Shown here piece by piece: positions 7,121-14,138 of a stretch of 14,138 bases of DNA. Source of the DNA: Bacteroidia bacterium (GTDB lineage: Bacteria; Bacteroidota; Bacteroidia; NS11-12g; UBA9320); contig JAQWZS010000113.1 in assembly GCA_029253325.1 (NCBI GenBank), positions 1 to 14,138 of the forward strand. The letters are read 5' to 3'. Numbering within the stretch: the stretch's first letter is position 1; each line of letters begins with the position of its first letter. The notes beneath the pieces are model-generated. The model had not been told where the DNA came from, ran no database searches, and saw only the letters and a list, made by a program, of their open reading frames with translations. The translations under genes and the position numbers were made by a program.

Positions 7121-8052
7121 CTAAAGAGGAGATAATAGAAGGAATTAAAAAAGGTGATTCAAGATCTTTGAGCAAGGCTATAACCTTGGCTGAAAGCTCA
7201 TTGGAGTCAAAACAAGAATTAGCCCTACAAATTATTGAACATTTCGGCCCTCAAAAAGATACATTAAGAATTGGAATAACTGGTGCACCAGGAGTTGGTA
7301 AAAGCACTTTTATTGAATCCGTAGGTGTAGGTTTTCTCCAAGACCCCACAAGAAAAATAGCTGTGTTAAGTATCGACCCTAGTAGTGAAATATCACAGGG
7401 AAGCATTCTTGGTGACAAAACTAGGATGAATCAATTAAGCTCAATGGACGGGGTATATATTCGACCAAGTGCTTCTGGAAATAATTTAGGGGGAGTTGCA
7501 AAAAATACTCGTTTGGCAATTCTACTATGTGAAGCTGCAGGATATAATACCATTTTTATAGAAAGTGTTGGTGTGGGTCAAAATGAAACTGAAATATCAA
7601 AATTGTCTGATTTGTTTATATTGCTTATTAGTCCTGGCGGCGGGGATGAACTTCAAGGAATAAAAAGAGGCATAATGGAAGTTGCTGATATTATTGTCAT
7701 AAATAAAGCTGATGGAAACAATAAGCATCAAGCACAAATTACTGCTAAAGAATATAGCATGGCTCTTCATTTAAAGCCTAAAAATAAAAATCAATGGATA
7801 CCAAAAATTATTATTGCTTCAGCTTATAAAAAAAATGGAATTCAATCATTCATTAAAAAATGCTTAGACTTTGATGATCATATCAAAAATCAATGGAAGC
7901 AATTGAATAGAGAGGAGCAAATGACGTATTGGGCAAAGAAAAATATTCAATACTTATTACTATCTAAAGTTGATCGATACAATGAAAAAATAAATTTAGG
8001 CATTGAAAAAGGTGTACTTCCAGAAAGACTAGCTAGGGATATTTTAGAATGA
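7117..8052 (+). CDS. meaB: MeaB/ArgK-type GTPase, chaperone of methylmalonyl-CoA mutase
   Basis: A 311-residue G3E-family P-loop GTPase that gates adenosylcobalamin loading and protects methylmalonyl-CoA mutase from inactivation. Motifs are Walker A GAPGVGKST (56-64), IDPSSEISQGSILGDKTRM (86-104), which carries the MeaB signature, RPSASGNNLGGVAKNTR (116-132), ESVGVGQNE (149-157), SPGGGDELQGIKRG (172-185) and the guanine-specificity motif NKAD (196-199). The older name ArgK (arginine/ornithine transport kinase) is misleading. The start overlaps the murF-alr stop as ATGA, so the two are probably translationally coupled even though they act in different pathways. The likely client is the fused mutase at the left end of the window, about 5 kb away on the other strand. 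Confidence 0.95.
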   Translation: MTKEEIIEGIKKGDSRSLSKAITLAESSLESKQELALQIIEHFGPQKDTLRIGITGAPGVGKSTFIESVGVGFLQDPTRKIAVLSIDPSSEISQGSILGDKTRMNQLSSMDGVYIRPSASGNNLGGVAKNTRLAILLCEAAGYNTIFIESVGVGQNETEISKLSDLFILLISPGGGDELQGIKRGIMEVADIIVINKADGNNKHQAQITAKEYSMALHLKPKNKNQWIPKIIIASAYKKNGIQSFIKKCLDFDDHIKNQWKQLNREEQMTYWAKKNIQYLLLSKVDRYNEKINLGIEKGVLPERLARDILE

Positions 8053-8104
8053 TTCCCAATAAACCAATGACCTTATTTAATAGAATTTATTTATGATCTA
8101 ACCC

Positions 8105-8112
8105 TAAATTTG
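8105..8112 (+). promoter_or_regulatory. Putative -7 promoter box of ald
   Basis: TAAATTTG is identical to the boxes of the mutase/hydratase promoters and lies 27 bases before the ald ATG at 8140. At the -33 position I see only T-rich sequence (TTTATTTAT around 8086-8094), not a clean TTTG. Confidence 0.5.
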
Positions 8113-8139
8113 CACAGCGTAATAACTTACTTTAAAATC

Positions 8140-9255
8140 ATGATTATTGGTGTACCTAAAGAAATTAAAAACAACGAAAACCGCATAGCATTAACTCCAG
8201 GAGGAGTCTTAGAGCTTACCAAACGTGGACATAAAGTTTATGTTCAAAAAAATGGTGGTTCTGGAAGTGGTTTCAGTGATGAAATGTATATAAAGTGTGG
8301 TGCTCAAATTTTAGATACAATCGAAGGGGTGTACAATATTGCCGAGATGATTATGAAAGTAAAAGAGCCTATAGAAGAGGAATATTCTCTTATCAAGAAA
8401 GATCAGCTCGTTTTCACTTATTTTCACTTTGCAAGCTACAAGCCGCTTACTCACGCCATGATTGACAGTGGAGCAGTATGTTTAGCCTACGAAACTGTTG
8501 AAGCCCCAGACAGGAGCTTACCCTTACTTGTTCCAATGAGTGAGGTGGCTGGAAGAATGGCCATTCAAGAAGGGGCCAAATACCTAGAAAAACCTGTTAA
8601 AGGAAAAGGTGTTTTATTAGGTGGTGTGCCAGGAGTTTCGCCTGGTAAGGTTCTTGTAATTGGCGGAGGAATAGTTGGGACACAAGCAGCTAAAATGGCT
8701 GCTGGTTTAGGAGCCCAAGTTACAATTTTAGATGTCAGTTTAGCTCGATTAAGGTATCTGAACGATATTATGCCAGCAAATGTGGTAACTCGATACTCTA
8801 ATGAAATGAATATTAGAGAGCTAATCCCACAAATGGATCTCATTGTAGGTGCTGTTTTAATCCCTGGAGCAAAAGCACCTAATCTCATAACAAGAGATAT
8901 GTTAAAAAACATGCAACCTGGAACAGTTTTGGTTGATGTAGCGGTGGATCAAGGAGGGTGTATCGAAACTTGTAAGCCCACGACTCATGAAGATCCTACT
9001 TTTATTATAGATGACATTGTTCACTATTGTGTAGCCAATATGCCTGGTGCAGTACCTTACACCTCTACTGTCGCTCTTACAAATGCAACTCTTCCGTATG
9101 CTATACAACTAGCCGAAAAAGGTTGGAAGAAAGCTTGTAATGATAGTCGCGAATTAAAACTCGGCTTAAATGTGATACATGGAAAGGTTTGTTATAAAGC
9201 CGTATCTGAAGCGTTTGATTTAGAATATACCCCTGTAGAAGATTTTTTAAATTAA
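8140..9255 (+). CDS. ald: Alanine dehydrogenase
   Basis: A 371-residue NAD-dependent L-alanine dehydrogenase that reversibly converts L-alanine to pyruvate and ammonia in the cytoplasm. The length equals the family norm. In register with the Mycobacterium tuberculosis enzyme as I recall it, the substrate and catalytic residues are all present: R15 (NENRIALTP), K75 (KVKEP), H96 (FTYFHFAS) and D270 (DVAVDQGG). The nucleotide-binding glycine loop GGGIVG is at 175-180, and ETVEAPDRSLPLLVPMSEVA (118-137) is strongly conserved. An ATG start at 8140 is chosen because MIIGVPKEIK is the canonical N-terminus; the TTG at 8110 lies within the promoter box. The stop overlaps the next gene's ATG by one base (TAATG). 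MurF-Alr competes for the same L-alanine pool. Confidence 0.96.
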   Translation: MIIGVPKEIKNNENRIALTPGGVLELTKRGHKVYVQKNGGSGSGFSDEMYIKCGAQILDTIEGVYNIAEMIMKVKEPIEEEYSLIKKDQLVFTYFHFASYKPLTHAMIDSGAVCLAYETVEAPDRSLPLLVPMSEVAGRMAIQEGAKYLEKPVKGKGVLLGGVPGVSPGKVLVIGGGIVGTQAAKMAAGLGAQVTILDVSLARLRYLNDIMPANVVTRYSNEMNIRELIPQMDLIVGAVLIPGAKAPNLITRDMLKNMQPGTVLVDVAVDQGGCIETCKPTTHEDPTFIIDDIVHYCVANMPGAVPYTSTVALTNATLPYAIQLAEKGWKKACNDSRELKLGLNVIHGKVCYKAVSEAFDLEYTPVEDFLN

Positions 9256-10028
9256 TGGCAGTTAATCTCCATTACAGGGTCTACCCAAATTCTAATTCTA
9301 CAAAGCACGTATTCATATACCATGGGTTGTTTGGCATGTCCGACAATTGGCATCAACTCGCCTCAAAATTATCCAAACACTTAAATGTTATAACTGTTGA
9401 TCAACGAAATCATGGAAAAAGTCCACATACCACAGATATGTCTTACGATGCTATGGCTGATGATGTTTCATTATTGATGGACAATCTAAATATTGTGGAG
9501 GCATTTCATATTGGTCATTCAATGGGCGGAAAAATGATTATGAAATTTGTAGACTTATATCCTCAAAAAGTAGAAAAACTTATCATCGTTGATATTGCAC
9601 CTAAGACCTACTCACCAAGTCACACTAATTATTTTAACGCATTTAAAACATTAGATTTTAAATCTTTTAAGTCAAGAAAAGAGGCAGACATGGCCTTGGC
9701 TAGTTTAGAAAAAAATATTGGTATCCGACAATTTCTGTTAAAAAATTTACAAAAAGACGAGCATGGTTATTCACTAAAAATTAATACCCCTGCTATAGAA
9801 GCTTTTTACAGTGATATGATCGGATCCATTACTTTCAAAAAAACAATATCAAACCCAACACTTTTTGTCTATGGAAGTCTATCTGATTACATAAAAGAAA
9901 GCGATATCCCCCTGATAAAAAAAGACTTTGAGAACGTCCAATTTAAAAAAGTAGAAGAATCGGGTCATTGGATTCATGCTGAAAAACCTGTAGAAACACT
10001 AAAAATTATCAAAGACTTTTTTTGCTAG
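9255..10028 (+). CDS. Alpha/beta hydrolase, YbfF-like esterase
   Basis: A 257-residue cytoplasmic alpha/beta-hydrolase with no signal peptide. The sequence shows the oxyanion-hole HGLFGMSDNW (23-32), DQRNHGKSPH (49-58), the nucleophile elbow GHSMGG (87-92, Ser89), VDIAPKTYSP (112-121), the probable acid Asp211 in YGSLSDYI and the catalytic His238 in ESGHWIHAEKP. This pattern matches the YbfF/ABHD11 group of short-acyl or thioester-cleaving esterases. The natural substrate cannot be told from sequence. The ATG overlaps the ald stop codon by one base, so the gene is very probably the second cistron of the ald operon. No terminator is visible before the next gene. Confidence 0.9.
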   Translation: MAVNLHYRVYPNSNSTKHVFIYHGLFGMSDNWHQLASKLSKHLNVITVDQRNHGKSPHTTDMSYDAMADDVSLLMDNLNIVEAFHIGHSMGGKMIMKFVDLYPQKVEKLIIVDIAPKTYSPSHTNYFNAFKTLDFKSFKSRKEADMALASLEKNIGIRQFLLKNLQKDEHGYSLKINTPAIEAFYSDMIGSITFKKTISNPTLFVYGSLSDYIKESDIPLIKKDFENVQFKKVEESGHWIHAEKPVETLKIIKDFFC

Positions 10029-10053
10029 AAATACTATAATTAGTTTAATATTG
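10021..10053 (+). promoter_or_regulatory. Probable promoter of the DUF5686 gene (TTTG - 21 bp - TAATATTG)
   Basis: TTTG at 10021-10024 and TAATATTG at 10046-10053 (one mismatch to TAnnTTTG) are 21 bases apart, within the accepted spacing. The -33 element overlaps the end of the hydrolase gene, and the start codon follows 13 bases after the -7 box. Confidence 0.5.
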
Positions 10054-10066
10054 CTAGGATTAGGAA

Positions 10067-12562
10067 GTGAAAAACTTAACTACAATAGCATTATTATTTT
10101 TAGGAATATCTCTCCATGCTCAAACTATCATAAACGGTAGGGTAATTGATGCAAATTCAGGAGAGCCTCTTCCTTATGTTGCAATTAGGGGACTAAACGT
10201 CCAACTTGGAGCAGTAACTGATTTTGATGGCTACTATACCATATCAACAGATAAGAGCGTGGATTCTATTGTTGCGTCTTATATGGGATATACTGTTTCC
10301 AAAAAAAATGTAACTCAAAACAAGACTCAAACAATTAACTTTAGCTTAGCCGAACAAGCAAGCTCTTTAAAAGAATTTGTAGTTAGACCAGGGGGGATAA
10401 ATCCCGCTCTGATTATCATGAAACGTGCTCAAAAAAGGAAAAAAAACTATAATCCTGAAAAAATAGAGTTTTACCAATATCAGGGGTATAGCAAAGTTCA
10501 ATTAGCCGTAGACAACGTAACTGATAAATTTAAAAAGAGGAAAATATTTAAAGCTATGGAGCCGCTATTTGATTCCATTTCTAGCTTTAGCGATACTAGT
10601 TCAAAAAAAGTACTACCTGTTTTTATCTCTGAAACTATTAGCGATTATTATTTTAGAAAATTTCCTAGAAGAACAAAAGAGGTTATTAAAGCAACAAAAA
10701 TTCAGGGTGTTGGTGTAAGTGATGAAAGCTATGTTTCTCAAATTTTAGGATCTACGTTTCAACAATATAATTTTTATGAAAACAACCTTTATATCCTTGA
10801 TAAGGATTTTATATCTCCTTTAAGTATAACCGCAAATACTTACTACTATTTCACGCTAAAAGATAGTGTTGTTATTGATGGAAAGTCTTGTTATCAAATA
10901 AGGGTTGACCCAAAGAATCCTATTGATCTTGTTTTTAGTGGAACAATTTGGATTGAAACCAAATCTTATGCTCTAAAACAACTTAATTTAGAAATTACCG
11001 ATAAGGCTAATATTAACTTCATTGAAAAGTTAAAAATACAACAAGAATTTACGGAAGTAGAGCCAACTTATTGGCTACCTAAAAAAACTCGTGTGCTTAT
11101 TGATATTGCAGAGCTTACAGATAATACCTTGGGAATGATTGGCCTGTATTACAATTCTGCAAAAAATATTTCTGTAAATAATGTTCAAGAATTGCCCTTC
11201 TATGAAGACAAAATAAGTGTAGAAGAAAACTCGTTTGATCGATCTGATAACTTCTGGGATACGGCTCGCCACGAGCGTATATCCGCTGATGATAAAAAAG
11301 TATACCTAATGGTAGACTCTTTAAAAAACCAACCGCTTATTAAGTCTTACATAGATATTGTTGAAATAGCCGTAGAGGGTCACATCCCAAAAAACAAAGT
11401 TGACTTAGGGCCTTGGTATTATTTACTTGGCTATAATTCGCTGGAAGGTCTTCGCTCTCGTATAGGTTTTCGTACATCACCAAAGTTTCACGAAGATTTT
11501 CAATTCCGCTGTTATGGAGCATATGGTATAAAAGATCAAAAGTTTAAATATGGTCTTTTTTCTGATTATGTATTTAACAGGTCTAAATGGAGTAAAATTG
11601 GTGCCTCAGTAAAAAAAGATGTTGAACTTATTGGACTTACCGACGAAAGCAATGGAACTTCTGCTCTTTATGACGCATTTGCAATGTTTGGAACCAATCA
11701 ACTAAATCGAAGTTTCACTAAAAGTTTTTGGTTCGAAAAAGAGCTTGTAAAAGGTTATACTCAGCTTATTGAATTTAGACATAAGTCCTTCGAGTTTGAA
11801 CCTGTTAGTGGTTTCAAGTTTGGATATTATAATACCCCAAACGACACTTTATCTATAAAGTCTAATTATGATATCACTTCGGTTCGTCTAAAAGGAAGAT
11901 TGTCTCATAAAGAGCAGTTTATTTACAGAAGAAACAATCGGTATAGCATGGGTAACCTAAAGGCACCTGTGCTGTCAATAGATTATATGCATAGCTTTAG
12001 CAATTTGATTGGGGGAGATTTTGAGTTTGATAAAATTGGAATGGAGCTTTGGCAATTTAATAGTTTGGGAAATTTTGGAACATTTGAATATACCTTAAAA
12101 GCATTTCAAACTTTTGGTCAAGCACCCTATCCATCGCTATTCATCATGAGAGGTAACCAATCCTATTTTAGTAATAGACAATCTTACAACCTCATGGACT
12201 TTTTTGAGTTTGCAGCTGATCGGTATGTGTCATTTGATTATGAACACCAGTTTAATGGTCTAATCATGAATCGAATTCCGTTAGCTAAAAAACTTAAATG
12301 GCGAAGCTTCATTAATGCAAAAGGGGTATATGGAAAAATGAGTGAAAAAAATAAATTGCTTATGCCCTTAAACAACCCAAGTATAACAAACCCCAACTTT
12401 TTTACAAACAGAAAACCTTATGTTGAACTGGGTTATGGAATCGAAAATATTTTTAGGTTTGTTCGTGTTGATTTTATTCATCGAGTAACATATTTAGATA
12501 AAACACTATACCCAAACGCCAAACCATTTGGTGTAAAGTTTAATGCTGTACTTAGATTTTAA
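10067..12562 (+). CDS. DUF5686 / carboxypeptidase-like regulatory domain outer-membrane protein
   Basis: An 831-residue secreted protein. Residues 1-19 are a Sec signal peptide ending LHAQ. Residues about 22-106 form a CarboxypepD_reg-like beta-sandwich (INGRVIDANSGEPLPYVAI, then FDGYYTIS and SYMGY), the domain also found at the front of SusC-type receptors. The rest is a DUF5686 region: a soluble part to about residue 450, then aromatic-rich alternating strands ending in a terminal Phe (NAVLRF), as expected for an outer-membrane beta-barrel folded by BAM. There is no TonB plug domain, so it is not a classical TonB receptor. The function of this Bacteroidota-typical family is unknown. The start is GTG at 10067, preceded by AGGA-containing sequence and directly opening the signal peptide. 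It is convergent with tadA, 11 bases apart. Confidence 0.88.
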   Translation: MKNLTTIALLFLGISLHAQTIINGRVIDANSGEPLPYVAIRGLNVQLGAVTDFDGYYTISTDKSVDSIVASYMGYTVSKKNVTQNKTQTINFSLAEQASSLKEFVVRPGGINPALIIMKRAQKRKKNYNPEKIEFYQYQGYSKVQLAVDNVTDKFKKRKIFKAMEPLFDSISSFSDTSSKKVLPVFISETISDYYFRKFPRRTKEVIKATKIQGVGVSDESYVSQILGSTFQQYNFYENNLYILDKDFISPLSITANTYYYFTLKDSVVIDGKSCYQIRVDPKNPIDLVFSGTIWIETKSYALKQLNLEITDKANINFIEKLKIQQEFTEVEPTYWLPKKTRVLIDIAELTDNTLGMIGLYYNSAKNISVNNVQELPFYEDKISVEENSFDRSDNFWDTARHERISADDKKVYLMVDSLKNQPLIKSYIDIVEIAVEGHIPKNKVDLGPWYYLLGYNSLEGLRSRIGFRTSPKFHEDFQFRCYGAYGIKDQKFKYGLFSDYVFNRSKWSKIGASVKKDVELIGLTDESNGTSALYDAFAMFGTNQLNRSFTKSFWFEKELVKGYTQLIEFRHKSFEFEPVSGFKFGYYNTPNDTLSIKSNYDITSVRLKGRLSHKEQFIYRRNNRYSMGNLKAPVLSIDYMHSFSNLIGGDFEFDKIGMELWQFNSLGNFGTFEYTLKAFQTFGQAPYPSLFIMRGNQSYFSNRQSYNLMDFFEFAADRYVSFDYEHQFNGLIMNRIPLAKKLKWRSFINAKGVYGKMSEKNKLLMPLNNPSITNPNFFTNRKPYVELGYGIENIFRFVRVDFIHRVTYLDKTLYPNAKPFGVKFNAVLRF

Positions 12563-12573
12563 AGCTTATTTAC

Positions 12574-13008
12574 TTATTCTCTTTTTGACGAAAAAAAAGA
12601 CCTCATTAGTCTAACACTTTCCTCCTCTAAAACACCTGAAGTTAACTCTAAACTTGAGGGTTTTGAAACAAAATTTGTGAATCCATGTTTCGGCTCTAAA
12701 CAACCTAAAACTATGTGTTTAATTCTAGCGTTTTTAATCGCACCATAGCACATAACACACGGTTCTACTGTAACATAAATTGAACACTCATTTAGATATT
12801 TGCTATTTAAAAAAGAGCTTGCAGCAGTGATTGCAATCATTTCAGCATGAGCTGTAGGATCATTTAATTTTTCAACCTGATTGTGTCCCCTTCCAATAAT
12901 TTGATTATTAGCAACTATCACAGCACCAATAGGGACTTCATCTTCAGAAAATGCAAGCTCTGCTTGCTTAAGTGCTTGCTTCATGAAAAAATCAGGTGTC
13001 AACTCCAT
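12574..13008 (-). CDS. tadA: tRNA-specific adenosine deaminase
   Basis: A 144-residue zinc-dependent cytidine-deaminase-fold protein. TadA converts adenosine 34 to inosine in tRNA-Arg(ACG), needed to read CGU/CGC/CGA codons. The zinc site is complete: HAE (54-56, with Glu56 the proton shuttle) and PCVMC (83-87). The N-terminal DEVPIGAVIVANNQIIGRGHN (23-43) and C-terminal KHGFTNF also fit TadA. A guanine deaminase or another nucleoside deaminase is less likely because of the DPTAHAEM and VTVEPC contexts. The gene starts 5 bases after the SGNH gene stop, so the two are probably co-transcribed. Confidence 0.9.
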   Translation of the reverse strand: MELTPDFFMKQALKQAELAFSEDEVPIGAVIVANNQIIGRGHNQVEKLNDPTAHAEMIAITAASSFLNSKYLNECSIYVTVEPCVMCYGAIKNARIKHIVLGCLEPKHGFTNFVSKPSSLELTSGVLEEESVRLMRSFFSSKRE

Positions 13009-13013
13009 TATAA

Positions 13014-14138
13014 TTACTCAAATTCTATTATTGATTTATATAACATCTCGCTCACGAACTTAGCACCCTTAAAGGTAAAATGGGTATAATCTTTTTGTGC
13101 AAGATCATCTTTCACCCAAGCGATCATTGAGTTTTTTCCACCCATAGCTTCATATAAGTCCCAAAAACAACAATTATTTTCAATAGCTGCATTCTTCATG
13201 GCATCACGAATCAATGGAATGTTTTCATAAGAAACCATCTCTCCCTCTTGGTTTCTGCTCATGTCACTTGGTCCTATTACTATGATTGCAACATCTGGAT
13301 TCGCTAAATGAATACTCTTTAATTGTTGAGACAACCATCGTTTGTAATAATTATAATTATCCCTTATGTCTGGAATTATGTTGACTCCAAACTGTAAAAT
13401 AATAGCAACTACATTCATTTCTGACAACTGAGTAGCATACATTTTTCTATTGATTTTAGAAAACCCAGTCCCAGAACTCCCACGCATAGGAAAATTGTCC
13501 ACTGCTACTCCTGTGTCTCCGTCCAAAGCAAGACCATATATAACAGGGTGATTCAAAGAACTAAAAGATAATTTAATATTATCGCTGCTATTAACTCTCC
13601 ACTCCTTTATTCCAAATAAAGAGGATGGTGGTATGGTATGGTCTTGGATAGAGTCATTGTCAGATAGCTTCACTTGAAATGGTACATTATTACTAAACAA
13701 AAGTTTAGCTTTTGAAAATTTCCTAGACCTTGAATAACCCATATACATTTTCTTAATATTCAAAAATGACTTATCAAAAGACACAATATTTAATTTCTCA
13801 ACTTTTGTTTCGCTACTATCTTTAACTTTATCTGTTAAGATCTTCGTTGGTATTGTGTTTTGTATAGTAAAAGCTGACCCGCCAATCCCAAAAGAATCAT
13901 TATAATCTGACTTAGTGTAAATGGAGTGCTTCATGAAGTCATTGCTGTGACTAACTCTAAAGTTTCCTCTTGAAAAAGCGGTAGGTTCTAATGGAAGTAA
14001 AATACCCGGTCCACATCCACCAAATTTTTTTTGTAGTCGGTTTCTTAGATAATTAGTAATTCGATCTCCCTCTAACTGAGAATCTCCATAATGAAGAATC
14101 CGAACAACTTTGTCTTTACTCTCCTCTTTAATTCTTAC
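13014..14138 (-). CDS. SGNH/GDSL-family hydrolase, 5' end off window
   Basis: The visible 374 residues, open from the right edge, form an SGNH hydrolase. Block I is HYGDSQLEGDR (nucleophile Ser20 of the visible part), a probable block II Gly lies at about 220 (RGSSGTGF), block III is LQFGVN (Asn253) and block V is DYTH (Asp350/His353). Blocks I and II are about 200 residues apart, so a sizeable domain, probably a beta-sandwich, seems to be inserted into the catalytic fold. Related Bacteroidota proteins are usually exported and often lie near MBOAT acyltransferases, suggesting acetyl-ester chemistry on cell-wall or surface glycans. That link is inference: the N-terminus and neighbours are outside the window. 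An ATG at 13934 is internal, since block I lies upstream of it. Confidence 0.85.
   Translation of the reverse strand, partial: VRIKEESKDKVVRILHYGDSQLEGDRITNYLRNRLQKKFGGCGPGILLPLEPTAFSRGNFRVSHSNDFMKHSIYTKSDYNDSFGIGGSAFTIQNTIPTKILTDKVKDSSETKVEKLNIVSFDKSFLNIKKMYMGYSRSRKFSKAKLLFSNNVPFQVKLSDNDSIQDHTIPPSSLFGIKEWRVNSSDNIKLSFSSLNHPVIYGLALDGDTGVAVDNFPMRGSSGTGFSKINRKMYATQLSEMNVVAIILQFGVNIIPDIRDNYNYYKRWLSQQLKSIHLANPDVAIIVIGPSDMSRNQEGEMVSYENIPLIRDAMKNAAIENNCCFWDLYEAMGGKNSMIAWVKDDLAQKDYTHFTFKGAKFVSEMLYKSIIEFE

Noticed and set aside
10067..12562. TonB-dependent receptor
   Set aside because: The CarboxypepD_reg domain is shared with SusC-type receptors, but no plug domain is seen and the remainder fits DUF5686.
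12563..12605. Bidirectional terminator between the DUF5686 gene and tadA
   Set aside because: Only an A/T hairpin (T5-GACG-A8) at the end of tadA is visible. It has almost no GC pairs and is not convincing as a terminator.

Overview
The window looks like a chromosomal housekeeping segment from a low-GC member of the Bacteroidota, most likely a Flavobacteriia-like lineage. The evidence is promoters of the TAnnTTTG type, a MurF-alanine racemase fusion, a DUF1573 periplasmic protein, a CarboxypepD_reg/DUF5686 outer-membrane protein, an SGNH protein of a type common in this phylum, and little sign of Shine-Dalgarno sequences. I see no mobile element, CRISPR array, tRNA or rRNA. Gene density is very high, and no intergenic gap reaches 100 bases.

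Left part (1-3300). A coenzyme-B12-dependent methylmalonyl-CoA mutase gene on the minus strand runs off the left edge. It is divergent from an enoyl-CoA hydratase gene across a 58-base promoter region with mirrored -7 boxes. The mutase is unusual: about 225 N-terminal residues resemble a shortened, non-catalytic small subunit (MutA) and are joined in frame to a canonical large subunit (MutB). A secreted DUF1573 protein follows, ending in a strong intrinsic terminator.

Middle part (3299-8052). recX and a PLP-dependent ACC deaminase/D-cysteine desulfhydrase-like gene form an overlapping minus-strand pair. Divergent from them is the MurF-Alr fusion gene, overlapping meaB by 4 bases. MeaB is the GTPase chaperone of methylmalonyl-CoA mutase, so mutase and chaperone lie about 5 kb apart.

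Right part (8053-14138). Alanine dehydrogenase and an alpha/beta hydrolase gene overlap by one base. A DUF5686 outer-membrane barrel gene follows with its own promoter. Convergent to it are tadA (tRNA adenosine deaminase) and, 5 bases upstream of tadA, an SGNH/GDSL hydrolase gene cut by the right edge.

The shared themes are propionate/branched-chain acyl-CoA metabolism (mutase, MeaB, crotonase) and alanine/cell-wall metabolism (MurF-Alr, Ald). No wholly new multi-gene system is evident. The fused, trimmed MutA-MutB polypeptide is the feature most worth following up.
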